Source: Solirubrobacter pauli (lineage in GTDB: Bacteria; Actinomycetota; Thermoleophilia; Solirubrobacterales; Solirubrobacteraceae). Taken from it: a stretch of 64,000 nucleotides of DNA. The stretch spans positions 248,001 to 312,000 of the forward strand of contig NZ_RBIL01000002.1 in the NCBI RefSeq assembly GCF_003633755.1, given 5' to 3'. The notes beneath the pieces are model-generated. The model was not told where the DNA came from and searched no databases. It saw nothing but the letters and a program-made list of their open reading frames with translations. The position numbers and the translations under genes were made by a program. Of the stretch, positions 43,125 to 51,527 are shown in pieces (position 1 is the first letter of the stretch; the number at the start of each line of letters is the position of its first letter).

Positions 43125-43541
43125 GTGTCGGGCATGGCGACACGCACACAACCTCCGCGCGACACGACACGGGTCCGCTCACGGCCGGGCTGGATCACGT
43201 TCGCCGGCGCCTACCTGGTCCTCGCCGGCGCGCTCAACCTGATCTGGGGCATCACGGCCCTCGCGAACTCGACCTACTTCCGCGAGGAAGGCCTGCTGTG
43301 GGCGGACCTGCGGTTCTGGGGTTGGATCGCGGTGCTCGTGGCCGCCGTGCAGATCCTCGGCGGCGTGCTCGTCCTCCTGCAGAAGGGCGGCGGGATGGTG
43401 ATGGCCATCGTGCTGGCGATGGCGGGCATCCTGCTCAACTTCACGTCGATCGGCGCGTACCCGGTGTGGTCGAGCGTCGCCATCGTGTGCTCGATGCTCG
43501 TGCTGTGGGCGGTCACCGTGCACTGGGAGGAGGACCTGTGA
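43125..43541 (+). CDS. DUF7144-family membrane protein (paralog 1)
   Basis: 138 aa from GTG 43125; ATG 43134 is the alternative. Four membrane helices with the pattern WITFAGAYLVLAGALNLIWGITALANSTYF, DLRFWGWIAVLVAAVQILGGVLVLLQ, MAIVLAMAGILLNFTSIGAYPVWS and a last helix. The YPxW motif near the end recurs in the three other paralogs at 51109, 53410 and 53825. First of a three-gene unit joined by ATGA/GTGA overlaps. Function unknown. Confidence 0.78.
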   Translation: MSGMATRTQPPRDTTRVRSRPGWITFAGAYLVLAGALNLIWGITALANSTYFREEGLLWADLRFWGWIAVLVAAVQILGGVLVLLQKGGGMVMAIVLAMAGILLNFTSIGAYPVWSSVAIVCSMLVLWAVTVHWEEDL

Positions 43542-43732
43542 TCCTCGAGATCCGCGTGCGCGGGCCCGTCGCCCTGGAGGACGCCGACCGGCTCGGGCTC
43601 GTCGCCGAGGCCGCGCCGGTCGCGACCGTCCTGCGCGGGGCGCTCGAGGACCGCCCGGCGCTCCACGGCGCGCTCACCCGCATCATCGACGATGGCCTCG
43701 AGCTCGTCGAGGTGCGGAGGCTCCCGTCATGA
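43538..43732 (+). CDS. Small conserved hypothetical protein, paralog of the 47011 gene
   Basis: 64 aa from GTG 43538 (VILEIRVRGPVALEDADRLG). Alternates hydrophobic and charged residues like a beta-alpha-beta fold and ends DDGLELVEVRRLPS. It shares the pattern EIRVRG...LGL.AE..PV.TVLRG....LHG....GLELVEVR.LP with the 71-aa protein at 47011. No known family comes to mind. Coupled at both ends to its neighbours by 4-base overlaps. Confidence 0.7.
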   Translation: MILEIRVRGPVALEDADRLGLVAEAAPVATVLRGALEDRPALHGALTRIIDDGLELVEVRRLPS

Positions 43733-43920
43733 GCCTCGGCGCCTCGCTGTTCCTGATCGCGGTCGGCGCGATCCTGCACTTCGCCGTCACCGCCGACCTG
43801 GCGGGGATCGACATCCAGGTCGTCGGCACGATCCTGATGATCGTCGGCGTGCTCGGCTTCGCGATCTCGCTGTTCTTCTACTTCCAGGCGCGCGACCGCG
43901 GCGCGCCCCCGCCCCTCTAG
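43729..43920 (+). CDS. DUF6458-family two-helix membrane protein
   Basis: 63 aa from ATG 43729. MSLGASLFLIAVGAILHFAVTADLAGIDIQVVGTILMIVGVLGFAISLFFYF: two helices separated by a short IDIQVVG turn, the usual DUF6458 layout. Last gene of the three-gene unit. Ends four bases into the convergent HdeD-like gene. Function unknown. Confidence 0.78.
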   Translation: MSLGASLFLIAVGAILHFAVTADLAGIDIQVVGTILMIVGVLGFAISLFFYFQARDRGAPPPL

Positions 43921-44483
43921 GCGAACGAGGCGGTCTGCTCGACCGGCGTGTCGTCGACGTCGCGCAGGCCGCGCAGCTTGAAGCCGACGACGATGGCGAA
44001 CGCGCCGCGGACGATCATCGTGACGGCGAAGAAGACGGCGAGCGTGACGAGGCCGATCTCCGGCCAGGCCATGATCACGATGCCGACGATCACGTCGAAC
44101 GCGCCGAGCATGACGCCCCACCAGCGGCGCCCGTCGGAGCCGAACGCGAGCACGATCCGGAACACGCCCTCGGCGATCAGGTAGACGCCGAGCACGACGA
44201 CGATCGCCAGCAGGCTCTCGCCGGGGCGGCGGATGCAGATCAGGCCGGCGATCAGCGCGAGCACGCCGAGCAGGGCGCTGAGCGCGCGGTTCGCGGGCTC
44301 GGTGATGGCCTCGATGATCTCCATGACGGCGGCGATCAGGAGGTAGATGCCGGCCAGCAGGCCGAGCGTGAGGAGGGTGATGTCGGGCCAGACGATGGCC
44401 GCGATGCCGGCGGCGAGGCAGATGGCGCCGAGGACGACGAACAGCCACCAGTTCTTGCCCAGGGAGGGGACTTCGCTGATCAT
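43917..44483 (-). CDS. HdeD-family acid-resistance-type membrane protein
   Basis: 188 aa from ATG 44483. Six helices in three pairs, e.g. NWWLFVVLGAICLAAGIAAIVWPDITLLTLGLLAGIYLLIAAVMEIIEAI, with the repeated aromatic-rich WP-x(4)-L pattern (WPDITLLTL, WPEIGLVTL). Matches HdeD/DUF308. In enterobacteria HdeD belongs to acid resistance; here the role is only inferred as envelope stress. Shares operator-like site 5 with the divergent PrsW-like gene. Confidence 0.83.
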   Translation of the reverse strand: MISEVPSLGKNWWLFVVLGAICLAAGIAAIVWPDITLLTLGLLAGIYLLIAAVMEIIEAITEPANRALSALLGVLALIAGLICIRRPGESLLAIVVVLGVYLIAEGVFRIVLAFGSDGRRWWGVMLGAFDVIVGIVIMAWPEIGLVTLAVFFAVTMIVRGAFAIVVGFKLRGLRDVDDTPVEQTASFA

Positions 44484-44506
44484 GCGGGCGACGCTACGAC
44501 CGCCCA

Positions 44507-44525
44507 GGATGAGCTCGCATCACCC
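44507..44525. promoter_or_regulatory. Operator-like site 5, single palindrome
   Basis: GGATGA (44507) and TCACCC (44520), 7-base spacer. Single 19-bp unit between divergent hdeD-like (23 bases away) and prsW-like (15 bases away) genes. The flanking half-site positions are degenerate. Confidence 0.6.
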
Positions 44526-44540
44526 ACGCGGCATGGCATC

Positions 44541-45395
44541 GTGGATCAGGTGAAGGCGGTGTTGCCGACGTGGCGAGGCGTGCTCGGGTGCGGGTTGGCG
44601 TTGTGGCTGGCCTCGCTCGCGGCGCTCGTGCTGACCGACGACGACATCCTGCTGCCGTCGGTCGTGCTGCTGGGGAGCTTCCTCACGCCGGTGACGGTCA
44701 TCTTCTGGTTCGTCGACCGCGGCGGCACGACCGCGCTGACGCCGCGGCGGCTGCTCGCCGCGTTCTTCGTCGCGGGCGTGACCGGGCTGCTCGTCGCGGC
44801 GGTGCTGGAGACGTGGCTGCTGCCCGACCGGCTGCTGCCCAACGTGTGGGTCGGGCTCGTCGAGGAGCTGCTCAAGGGCGCGGGAGTGTGGGTGCTGGCG
44901 CGCGGCCTGCGCTCGTACACGGTGCGCGACGGCGTCCTGCTGGGCACGACCGTCGGGCTCGGGTTCGGCGCGTTCGAGGCGGCGGGCTACACGCTCTCCT
45001 GGGGGATGACCGCGTCCGGCTTCGACCTGTCGGACATGATCGCCGAGGAGGTGCTGCGGATCATCGTCGCGCCGTTCTGCCACGGGGTCTGGACCGGGCT
45101 GTTCGGCGGTGTCCTGTTCGCGTGTCGTGGCCGGGTCACGTGGAAGGTCGTCGGGGCGTACCTCGCCGCGTCCTCGCTGCACGCGCTGTGGGACGGGTCC
45201 TCGACCGCGGGGATCGTCGTGACCGTGCTCGCCGCGGGCACGCCGACGCAGCGCGACGACCTCTCCAACGGAGACCTGCCGATGCCCTCCTCGCTCGATC
45301 CGCAGTGGCTCTACGGCGGCGTGCAATGGGCGGTGATGATCGCCGTCGCGCTGCTCGGGGTGCTGGTGCTCCGCCAGCACTGGCGCGAGAGCTGA
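44541..45395 (+). CDS. PrsW-family intramembrane metalloprotease-like protein
   Basis: 284 aa from GTG 44541. Eight or so hydrophobic segments. Family motifs: VGLVEELLKGAGVWVLARGL (EExxK), GLGFGAFEAAGYT (FxxxE), APFCHGVWTGLFGG (H) and ASSLHALWDG (H), the proposed metal-binding set. PrsW cleaves an anti-sigma factor in Bacillus; the target here is unknown. Ends 6 bases from the convergent USP gene. Confidence 0.82.
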   Translation: MDQVKAVLPTWRGVLGCGLALWLASLAALVLTDDDILLPSVVLLGSFLTPVTVIFWFVDRGGTTALTPRRLLAAFFVAGVTGLLVAAVLETWLLPDRLLPNVWVGLVEELLKGAGVWVLARGLRSYTVRDGVLLGTTVGLGFGAFEAAGYTLSWGMTASGFDLSDMIAEEVLRIIVAPFCHGVWTGLFGGVLFACRGRVTWKVVGAYLAASSLHALWDGSSTAGIVVTVLAAGTPTQRDDLSNGDLPMPSSLDPQWLYGGVQWAVMIAVALLGVLVLRQHWRES

Positions 45396-45401
45396 GCGCC
45401 G

Positions 45402-46253
45402 TCACGCGGCGACGAGCAGCGCCGCCTGCGCGCGCGGCACGAGCAGCACCGGGCAGCGCGCGGCGGCGAGCACCCGCCGGGCGGTGCCACCGGGCAGCAC
45501 GACGCCGGCCGGCCCGTAGGCGCGCGAGCCGAGCACGAGGAGGCCGAGCCGTCCGGTCGCGCGGATCAATGCATCCACGGCGTCGCCGACGAGCACGCGC
45601 GGCTCGACGGCGACGCGCCGCGTGCGGCCGCGCTCGCGCACTTCCTCGTCCCACGCGTCCCCGCCCTCCCGTGCCGCCGCGGTGATCGCGGCGCCGAGGA
45701 TGCTCGCCGCCGGACCGCGCGTCGGGGAGGGGGTCTCAGGCGCGAGGCGCGCGGCGAGATCGGTCGCGTCCGCGAGGTCAGGGGACCGCCGCAGCACGGT
45801 GAGGACGAGGAGCGGGACGCCCGCCGCGCGTGACAGGGATGCGGCGGCGTGGAGCGCGCGCAGGGACTCCGGGGTCGGGAGGAGGCCGACGCCGATCGTC
45901 CCGAGCGCGCGCTCGCCGTGGCCCCGCGGGACCACCGCGACCGCGCGCGCGGCACCGTGCAGGACGCGTTCCGCCGTCGTGCCGAGCGCGACGCGGCCGT
46001 GCCGCGCCGTGGCCGGCGAGCCGAGCACGGTCAGCAGCGGCTCCTCCGCCACGATCAGGCGTTGCAGGCCCGCGGCGGCCGAGCTCGCCCGCTCCACCCG
46101 GGTGCCGGCCCGCACGAGCGGCGCGTCGTCCGGCTCGTCGGCCGCGGCCACCGCCACCGTATTCACGCCCACGCCGAGCACGCCCGCGATCACCCGCGCG
46201 AACTCCGCCGGCGCCGGATCGCCATTGGAGGCCACGAGCACGGTGGAGCGCAT
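45402..46253 (-). CDS. Universal stress protein, two USP domains
   Basis: 283 aa from ATG 46253. The first domain (1-110) is weak and ends ALGTTAERVLHGAARAVAVVPRG. The second (115-275) ends LLVLGSRAYGPAGVVLPGGTARRVLAAARCPVLLVPR, where the GS-x(9)-GGTARRVL stretch corresponds to the ATP-loop region. Cytosolic stress protein. Divergent from the B12-domain-like gene over operator-like array 6. Confidence 0.82.
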   Translation of the reverse strand: MRSTVLVASNGDPAPAEFARVIAGVLGVGVNTVAVAAADEPDDAPLVRAGTRVERASSAAAGLQRLIVAEEPLLTVLGSPATARHGRVALGTTAERVLHGAARAVAVVPRGHGERALGTIGVGLLPTPESLRALHAAASLSRAAGVPLLVLTVLRRSPDLADATDLAARLAPETPSPTRGPAASILGAAITAAAREGGDAWDEEVRERGRTRRVAVEPRVLVGDAVDALIRATGRLGLLVLGSRAYGPAGVVLPGGTARRVLAAARCPVLLVPRAQAALLVAA

Positions 46254-46276
46254 CGCGGCGAACCTACGCAGGCGCG

Positions 46277-46319
46277 GGATGACGCTCCTTCACCCGGACC
46301 GGGTGAGGCTCGTTCACCC
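46277..46319. promoter_or_regulatory. Operator-like array 6, four half-sites (best copy)
   Basis: GGATGA (46277), TCACCC (46290), GGGTGA (46301) and TCACCC (46314), spacers 7, 5, 7; all four match the consensus without mismatch. Lies 23 bases from the USP start and 46 bases from the proposed TTG start of the divergent gene. Confidence 0.75.
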
Positions 46320-46365
46320 GCGCGGCCGGGATGGTCCCGGCATCCACGACGGATCGGCGGGGATC

Positions 46366-46986
46366 TTGGACAGTGAGCCCTTGGTCGTGCGCCTCGAGCG
46401 CGCGGTCCATCGCTTCCGCCTGCAATCGGCGCACAACCTGCTCGACGAGGCGTTCGCGACGGTCCCGCCGGAGGCGTTCCTGCGTGACGTCGGCCGGCCG
46501 CTGCTCGCCCGTCTCGACGACGCCGCCGAGCTGCGCTTCGCGACCTCGCTGCTCGAGCTGCGGCTCCTCGCGCAGGCCCAGGGCTGGGAGCGCGTGCACG
46601 GCCCGCTGGTCGTGCTGGCGTGCGCACCGAGCGACGACGCCGTGCTCGAGCTGATCGCGCTCGGCCTGGCCCTCGCCGCCCGCCACTGCCGGATCTCCTA
46701 CCTCGGCGCGGCCACGCCGGTCGACGCGCTGGCCGAAGCCGTCGCGCGGCAGCGCGCGGCCGCGGTCGTCCTCGCCACCGAGAGCGCCGCGCTGGACCGC
46801 CGGGACGGCGCCGAGCTGCGTGCCCTGCCGTGCCCGCTGGTGGTGGTGGGCCGCGCCCGCGAGCCGATCGCGCGCAGCCTGGCGGGCGTCGCGCTGGACG
46901 CCGACGCGCCCACCACGCCGACCCGGATCGCCGGACTGGCACGGCGGCAGTCATCCCGTCGGAGCGACGAGCCGTCACCCACCTGA
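46366..46986 (+). CDS. B12-binding-domain-like protein without DNA-binding domain
   Basis: About 206 aa from TTG 46366; an ATG at 46279 lies in the operator array. Residues 20-75 resemble the helical B12-binding-2 bundle (LLDEAFATVPPEAFLRDVGRPLLARL, ATSLLELRLLAQAQGWER). Residues 85-190 resemble the Rossmann-like B12 domain (VVLACAPSDDAVLELIALGLALAARHCRISYLGAATPVDALAEA). The usual histidine-containing loop (E-x-H-x-x-G) reads SDDAVLEL, so the cobalt-ligand histidine is missing. There is no HTH, unlike CarH/MerR relatives. Possibly a sensor that lost cobalamin. Moderately sure of the fold. Confidence 0.65.
   Translation: MDSEPLVVRLERAVHRFRLQSAHNLLDEAFATVPPEAFLRDVGRPLLARLDDAAELRFATSLLELRLLAQAQGWERVHGPLVVLACAPSDDAVLELIALGLALAARHCRISYLGAATPVDALAEAVARQRAAAVVLATESAALDRRDGAELRALPCPLVVVGRAREPIARSLAGVALDADAPTTPTRIAGLARRQSSRRSDEPSPT
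46951..46980. promoter_or_regulatory. Operator-like site 7, three half-sites
   Basis: TCATCC (46951), GAGCGA (46962) and TCACCC (46975), spacers 5 and 7. It sits inside the last codons of the B12-like gene and ends 30 bases before ATG 47011, the only downstream target. Confidence 0.55.
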
Positions 46987-47010
46987 GTCGCAAGATGCCC
47001 CTGCCGCCGT

Positions 47011-47226
47011 ATGACGCTGAACTACGAGATCCGCGTTCGAGGCCGGGTGGGCGACCACCTCGCCGACGCGCTCGGGCTGGAGGCCGAGACCGAGCCCGTG
47101 GAGACCGTTCTGCGCGGACCCGTGACCGACCAGGAGGGCCTGCACGGGATCCTCGAGCACCTGCAGGAGCTGGGGCTCGAGCTCGTCGAGGTGCGCCAGC
47201 TGCCGCGCGCGCACAAGTCCCTCTAG
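47011..47226 (+). CDS. Small conserved hypothetical protein, paralog of the 43538 gene
   Basis: 71 aa from ATG 47011 (MTLNYEIRVRGRVGDHLADALG). Same motif order as the 64-aa protein at 43538: EIRVRG, LGLEAETEPVETVLRGPV, LHGILEHLQELGLELVEVRQLP. No signal peptide or membrane segment. Function unknown. Both copies lie just downstream of operator-like sites. Confidence 0.7.
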   Translation: MTLNYEIRVRGRVGDHLADALGLEAETEPVETVLRGPVTDQEGLHGILEHLQELGLELVEVRQLPRAHKSL

Positions 47227-47373
47227 CGTTGCGGCCGCGCTCGCGGGATCGCCGTCGAGTCACGCACCTCCCGCCGGCGCTCGTCGGCCGGCGAGTGGAG
47301 GCGGAATCCGCCGATGCGCAACAGACTGTCAATTGGAGCGCTCACACCTTTATCCGGTGAGCATTCCGCAAGC

Positions 47374-47402
47374 TCGACAAACCTTGCACACTCGCGTAGG
47401 TT
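47374..47402 (+). promoter_or_regulatory. Possible sigma-70-type promoter before the LuxR gene
   Basis: TCGACA (47374), 17-base spacer, TAGGTT (47397), 31 bases before ATG 47433, in a 206-base gap (47227-47432) that is AT-richer than its surroundings. No operator-like half-site array is visible in this gap. Assignment by eye only. Confidence 0.35.
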
Positions 47403-47432
47403 GGCACGCAGCATGCCGTACGGGGGCCGGTC

Positions 47433-50084
47433 ATGAGCGCAGCGGCTGTGCGTAGAGCACCAGCCCTCGTCACCCAGTTCGCGGTCCCGCCGTCGCCGTT
47501 CGGGATGGTGGAGCGGCCACGCCTGACCCAGCGGGTGCAGGCGGGCATCCAGCGGCCCGTCACGCTCGTGTGCGCGCCGGCGGGCAGCGGCAAGACCGCG
47601 CTCGTCGCCACGAGCGTGGAGCGCGCCGCGTGGGTGACGCTCGAAGCCACCGAGGACGAGCCCGGCCGGTTGTGGGACGCGGTGCTGACCGCGCTCGACC
47701 TGGCCGGTGCCGTGCCGCCCGACTCGGCGTTGGCGGGGCTCGCCGCGCCGGTCAACGACAGCCGTGACACGTTCATGCCGCTGCTCGTGAACGCGCTCGC
47801 CGCGCTGCCCGAGCCGGTGGTGCTCGTGCTCGACGACGTGCACGTCCTGCGCAGCCGCGGGTGCCTCGCGCAGCTGGCGTTCCTGCTGCTGCACACGCCG
47901 GACACGCTCCGGCTGGTGATGACCGCGCGCAGCGACCCGCCGTTGCCCCTGCACGTGCTGCGCGTGCGGGGCCGCCTGGAGGAGATCCGCGCGACCGACC
48001 TGGCGTTCACGCGCGACGAAGCAAAAGCGCTTTTGGAGGCGCACGGCCTCACTCTCGAAGACGAGCTGATCGAGGCGCTGCACACGCGCACGGAGGGCTG
48101 GGGCGCCGGCCTGCGGCTGGCCGCGCTGAGCCTCCAGGGCCGCGACGACCCGGCGACGTTCGTGGCCGAGTTCGCCGGCGACGATCGCGTCGTCGCCGAC
48201 TACCTGCTGGCCGAGGTGCTGGATCGCCAGCCGCCGAAGCTGCGCGCGTTCCTGCTGCGTACGAGCCTCGTCGACCGCATCTGCGGCAGCCTGGCCGACG
48301 CGCTCACCGGCGACACCCACGGGGCGGACACGCTGGCCATGCTCGAGCGCACCAACGGGTTCGTCCTGGGCGTGGACGGCCACCGCGAGTGGTTCCGCTA
48401 CCACCGCCTGTTCGGGAAGCTGCTGCGCACCCGCGCCGAGCGCGAGCTGCACGCGAAGCTCGCCACGCTGCACGCGCGCGCCGCTCGCTGGTACGCGGAG
48501 CGCTGCGCCGCCGTGGAGGCGCTCGAGCACGCCGTCCTGGCGGGCGAGCACGACCTGGCGGTGGAAGTCGTCGCCGCCCACTGGTTCGACCTCTACGTGC
48601 GCGGCGACGCCGCCGCCGTCCGCGAGCTGCTGACCAAGGTGCCCGCGGAGCGGCTCGAGCGCGACGCGGAGCTGTCCGCGGCGCTCGCCTGCGCGGCGCT
48701 GGACGTGGGGGACACCGATTCGGCCGAGCTGCACATGGCACACGCCGAGCAGGCCGATCATCCCGATTCGCGCCGGCGGCGCTACCTGGAGACGATGGCG
48801 CTCGCCGGCCTCGGCATCGCCCGCCTCGAAGGGGACTTCGACGCGGCGCTGCGGGCCGCGGACGCGCTCCTCGCCGAGGCCGCGACGCACGCCGGCCCGG
48901 AGGAGGACGGCGCCCGCGAGGCGCTCGTGCACGCCATGCTCGGCGAGACCGCGCTGTGGGCGCACGACCTCGAGCGGGCCGGGCAGGAGCTGCACAAGGC
49001 GGTCGCCGGGGCACGAGCGCACCAGCTCGACTACGTCGCGGTCTCGGCGCTCAGCTACCTGGCGCTGCACGACGTGATGCTGCACGGCCCCGCCGACGAC
49101 CAGGGCCACGGGCAGCAGGCGATCGAGCTCGCCGCGCGCCGCGGCTGGTGCAAGATCCCGCAGACCGCATGCGCGCACGCCGCGCTCGCGCTGCACGCGT
49201 TCTACGACCTGCGGCCGGCGGACGCGGCCGAGCACCTCGAGCGTGCGCGGGGCGCCGCCGCGAGGCTGCGCCGCCGCCAGCTGGACTTCGTGATCGCCCA
49301 CCTCGACGCCCGCATGCACGGCGCCGGCGGCGAGCCCAAGCTCGGGATCCGCGTGCTCGACGACTACGAGGCGCTGCATCGACACCACGGCCCGCCCCTG
49401 GTGTACGAGCGCGGCGCCGTGGCGGCGATGCGCGCGCGGCTGCAGATCCAGGACGGGGCCCTCGAGGAGGCGGCGCTGACGCTCGCGTCGGTCGAGGACG
49501 ACCGGTCGATGGCCGTCACGGCCGCGGATGCGCGCCTCGCGCTGGCAAGCGGCGATCCTGCCGAGGCGGTCGAGCTGCTCGAGCCGGCGGGCGACCAGCT
49601 GGCGATGCACGCGGTCACGAGGGTCGAGACGCTCGTGCTGCTGGCCATCTCCTACCACGAGAACGGCGAGCCGGGCAGGGCCACGCGGGCGCTCGAGGAC
49701 GCGCTCGCCCTCGCCGAGGGCAACCGCCACCGCTGGCCGTTCCTGGAGCTCGGCCGGCCGATGGAAGAGCTCCTGCGCCACCAGATCCGCGCCGGCACCG
49801 CCCATCGGGCGCTCGTCGGCGAGCTGCTCGACGCGTTCGCCGACCGGGCGCCGGCCACGCGTCACGTCGCCCCGCTGCTGGAGCCGCTGTCCGAGCGCGA
49901 GCAGGCGATCCTCCGCTACCTGCCGACCGCGCTCTCCAACCGCGAGATCGCCGCCGAGCTGTTCGTCACGACCAACACGGTCAAGACGCACCTGCGCAGC
50001 ATCTACCGCAAGCTCGACGTCGCCCGCCGGCGCGAGGCCGTCGAACGCGCGCGGGACCTACGGCTCCTTTCCTCCCGGCGCTAA
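47433..50084 (+). CDS. MalT-like STAND LuxR-family regulator (1)
   Basis: 883 aa from ATG 47433. P-loop APAGSGKTALV (about 46-56), Walker B-like VVLVLDDVHVLRS, arginine-rich RLVMTARSDPPLPL and the winged segment (FVAEFAGDDRVVADYLLAEVL), as in MalT. Long TPR-like middle (about 380-790). C-terminal HTH: LSEREQAILRYLPTALSNREIAAELFVTTNTVKTHLRSIYRKLDV. Such proteins bind an inducer, oligomerise with ATP and bind DNA repeats. Candidate binder of the nearby half-site arrays (inference). The last 27 bases overlap the next gene. Confidence 0.86.
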   Translation: MSAAAVRRAPALVTQFAVPPSPFGMVERPRLTQRVQAGIQRPVTLVCAPAGSGKTALVATSVERAAWVTLEATEDEPGRLWDAVLTALDLAGAVPPDSALAGLAAPVNDSRDTFMPLLVNALAALPEPVVLVLDDVHVLRSRGCLAQLAFLLLHTPDTLRLVMTARSDPPLPLHVLRVRGRLEEIRATDLAFTRDEAKALLEAHGLTLEDELIEALHTRTEGWGAGLRLAALSLQGRDDPATFVAEFAGDDRVVADYLLAEVLDRQPPKLRAFLLRTSLVDRICGSLADALTGDTHGADTLAMLERTNGFVLGVDGHREWFRYHRLFGKLLRTRAERELHAKLATLHARAARWYAERCAAVEALEHAVLAGEHDLAVEVVAAHWFDLYVRGDAAAVRELLTKVPAERLERDAELSAALACAALDVGDTDSAELHMAHAEQADHPDSRRRRYLETMALAGLGIARLEGDFDAALRAADALLAEAATHAGPEEDGAREALVHAMLGETALWAHDLERAGQELHKAVAGARAHQLDYVAVSALSYLALHDVMLHGPADDQGHGQQAIELAARRGWCKIPQTACAHAALALHAFYDLRPADAAEHLERARGAAARLRRRQLDFVIAHLDARMHGAGGEPKLGIRVLDDYEALHRHHGPPLVYERGAVAAMRARLQIQDGALEEAALTLASVEDDRSMAVTAADARLALASGDPAEAVELLEPAGDQLAMHAVTRVETLVLLAISYHENGEPGRATRALEDALALAEGNRHRWPFLELGRPMEELLRHQIRAGTAHRALVGELLDAFADRAPATRHVAPLLEPLSEREQAILRYLPTALSNREIAAELFVTTNTVKTHLRSIYRKLDVARRREAVERARDLRLLSSRR

Positions 50085-51167
50085 GCCGAAGCCGACCAGG
50101 CCGAGCGGCAGCGGCAGCCAGTAGGAGAACAGCCGGTAGGCGAAGGTGGCGAGCACGGCGTCGCCGGCCGACACGCCCGCGAGCGCGAGCATGGCGCTCA
50201 GGCCGGCCTCCACGAAGCCCAGGCCGCCCGGCGTGATCGGGATCTGCGCGAGCACCTGCGCGCCGCAGAACGCGAGCAGCACGAGGCCGGGCCGGGGATG
50301 GGAGCCGATGGCGGCCAGCGCGGCGAGCAGCGTCAGGTAGTCGAAGGTCCAGCGGCCGACGGTCGCCAGCAGGGCGCGCTTCCAGCGCGGACCGAGCGTG
50401 GCCAGCAGCCGGTCGCGCTCGCGCAGGAGCCGGTCGGGGAGCCGCGTCAACGGCTCCGAGCCGCGCCGCAGGCGGTTCCGCACGCGCTGGACCACGCGGC
50501 CCACCCACGCGAGCGGGCCGTCCATCGACAGCAGCACGGCGCCGAGCGCGCTGGCGGCCACGAACACGCCCAGGCCCGCGAACGCGGTGTGCTCGAGCGT
50601 GTCGTTCACGCCGCCGCGCAGCAGGGACGGGATGGCGAGCACCGGCATCGCCAGCACCATCGCGAACACGAGCACGTTGACGGCGGTCAGCGCGGTCACG
50701 GTCGCGGCCGGCGGCGCCCCCGCGCGGACGAGCATCTTGTACTGCAGCGCCGAGCCCATCGCCCCGCCTCCCGGCGCGATCTTCGCCAGCGCGTTCCCGG
50801 CGAGCTGGGAGCTGATCACGGCGCGCCAGCGCACGCCGTGCATCGCCACCCACTGCAGCGCCCACAGGCACGCGAGCGACGCGGCCTGCAGCCCCGCCAT
50901 CACCAGCAGCGAGAGCAGCGAGAAGCGCGTGATCTGGCGCCAGGAGCCGAAGACCTCGACGATGCTCGGGAACACCAGGTAGATCGAGACGCCGGTGACG
51001 GCGAGCCAGAAGATCGTGCGGCGGAGCCGGCGCGGGGTGGGCGGCGTGGCCTCGGTGGGGGCCGCGGTGTGCGCCTCGATCGCGTGCTCGACGCGATCGC
51101 CGAACGCGTCATGCGGTGGCGCGGCCGGTCCCGTAGACGGTGAGGGCGTAGATGACGAGGCCGTCAA
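50058..51167 (-). CDS. Lysylphosphatidylglycerol-synthase-type transmembrane protein (UPF0104/AglD-like)
   Basis: 369 aa from TTG 51167, the only start codon available in frame; it overlaps the DUF7144 gene by 59 bases. The first 45 residues are polar and Ser/Thr/Pro-rich. About eight hydrophobic segments follow. KIAPGGGAMGSALQYKMLVRAG and the late IPITPGGLGFVEAGLSAMLALAG are the conserved family motifs. Flippase or lipid-handling function is suspected for the family; no synthetase domain is attached. Confidence 0.8.
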   Translation of the reverse strand: MTASSSTPSPSTGPAAPPHDAFGDRVEHAIEAHTAAPTEATPPTPRRLRRTIFWLAVTGVSIYLVFPSIVEVFGSWRQITRFSLLSLLVMAGLQAASLACLWALQWVAMHGVRWRAVISSQLAGNALAKIAPGGGAMGSALQYKMLVRAGAPPAATVTALTAVNVLVFAMVLAMPVLAIPSLLRGGVNDTLEHTAFAGLGVFVAASALGAVLLSMDGPLAWVGRVVQRVRNRLRRGSEPLTRLPDRLLRERDRLLATLGPRWKRALLATVGRWTFDYLTLLAALAAIGSHPRPGLVLLAFCGAQVLAQIPITPGGLGFVEAGLSAMLALAGVSAGDAVLATFAYRLFSYWLPLPLGLVGFGLAPGGKEP

Positions 51168-51501
51168 GCACGAGGATCATGACCGACCAGACGGGATACG
51201 CGCCGAGCGACGTGAGGGCCACCACCGCGCTGATCAGCGCGAGGATCGCGCCGAGCGCCGGGCCGAAGGGGTTCCCGCGATGGAGCAGCCAGGCCGCGAA
51301 GAGCTGCACCACGCCGATGCACAGGTAGATCGTGCCCCACAGCGCGAGGTCGCCGAACAGCAGCTCGTCGGCGCGGAAGTAGTCGTCCTGCACCAGCGCG
51401 GCGAGGCCGTCGATCAGGTTGAAGCACCCGAGCACGAAGAACAGGCAGACGACGAACGCCGTCCAGTTCTGCCCGCGTTCGACTGGAGGTCCCGCGCTCA
51501 T
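51109..51501 (-). CDS. DUF7144-family membrane protein (paralog 2)
   Basis: 130 aa from ATG 51501. Four helices: WTAFVVCLFFVLGCFNLIDGLAALVQDDYF, ALWGTIYLCIGVVQLFAAWLL, GAILALISAVVALTSLGAYPVWS and VLDGLVIYALTVYG. Shares the DDYF, LLFGDL and AYPVWS landmarks with paralog 1. Divergent from the 51593 gene over operator-like array 8. Confidence 0.78.
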   Translation of the reverse strand: MSAGPPVERGQNWTAFVVCLFFVLGCFNLIDGLAALVQDDYFRADELLFGDLALWGTIYLCIGVVQLFAAWLLHRGNPFGPALGAILALISAVVALTSLGAYPVWSVMILVLDGLVIYALTVYGTGRATA

Positions 51502-51527
51502 CTCCCCGTGGACGTTCGGCCACGCGC

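Noticed and set aside
46279-46281. ATG as start of the B12-like gene
   Set aside because: It falls in the best operator array; the TTG at 46366 better matches where the conserved-looking region begins.
47227-47432. Hidden small gene or RNA in the 206-base gap before LuxR regulator 1
   Set aside because: No convincing start plus ribosome site, no known RNA signature; only a plausible promoter is seen.
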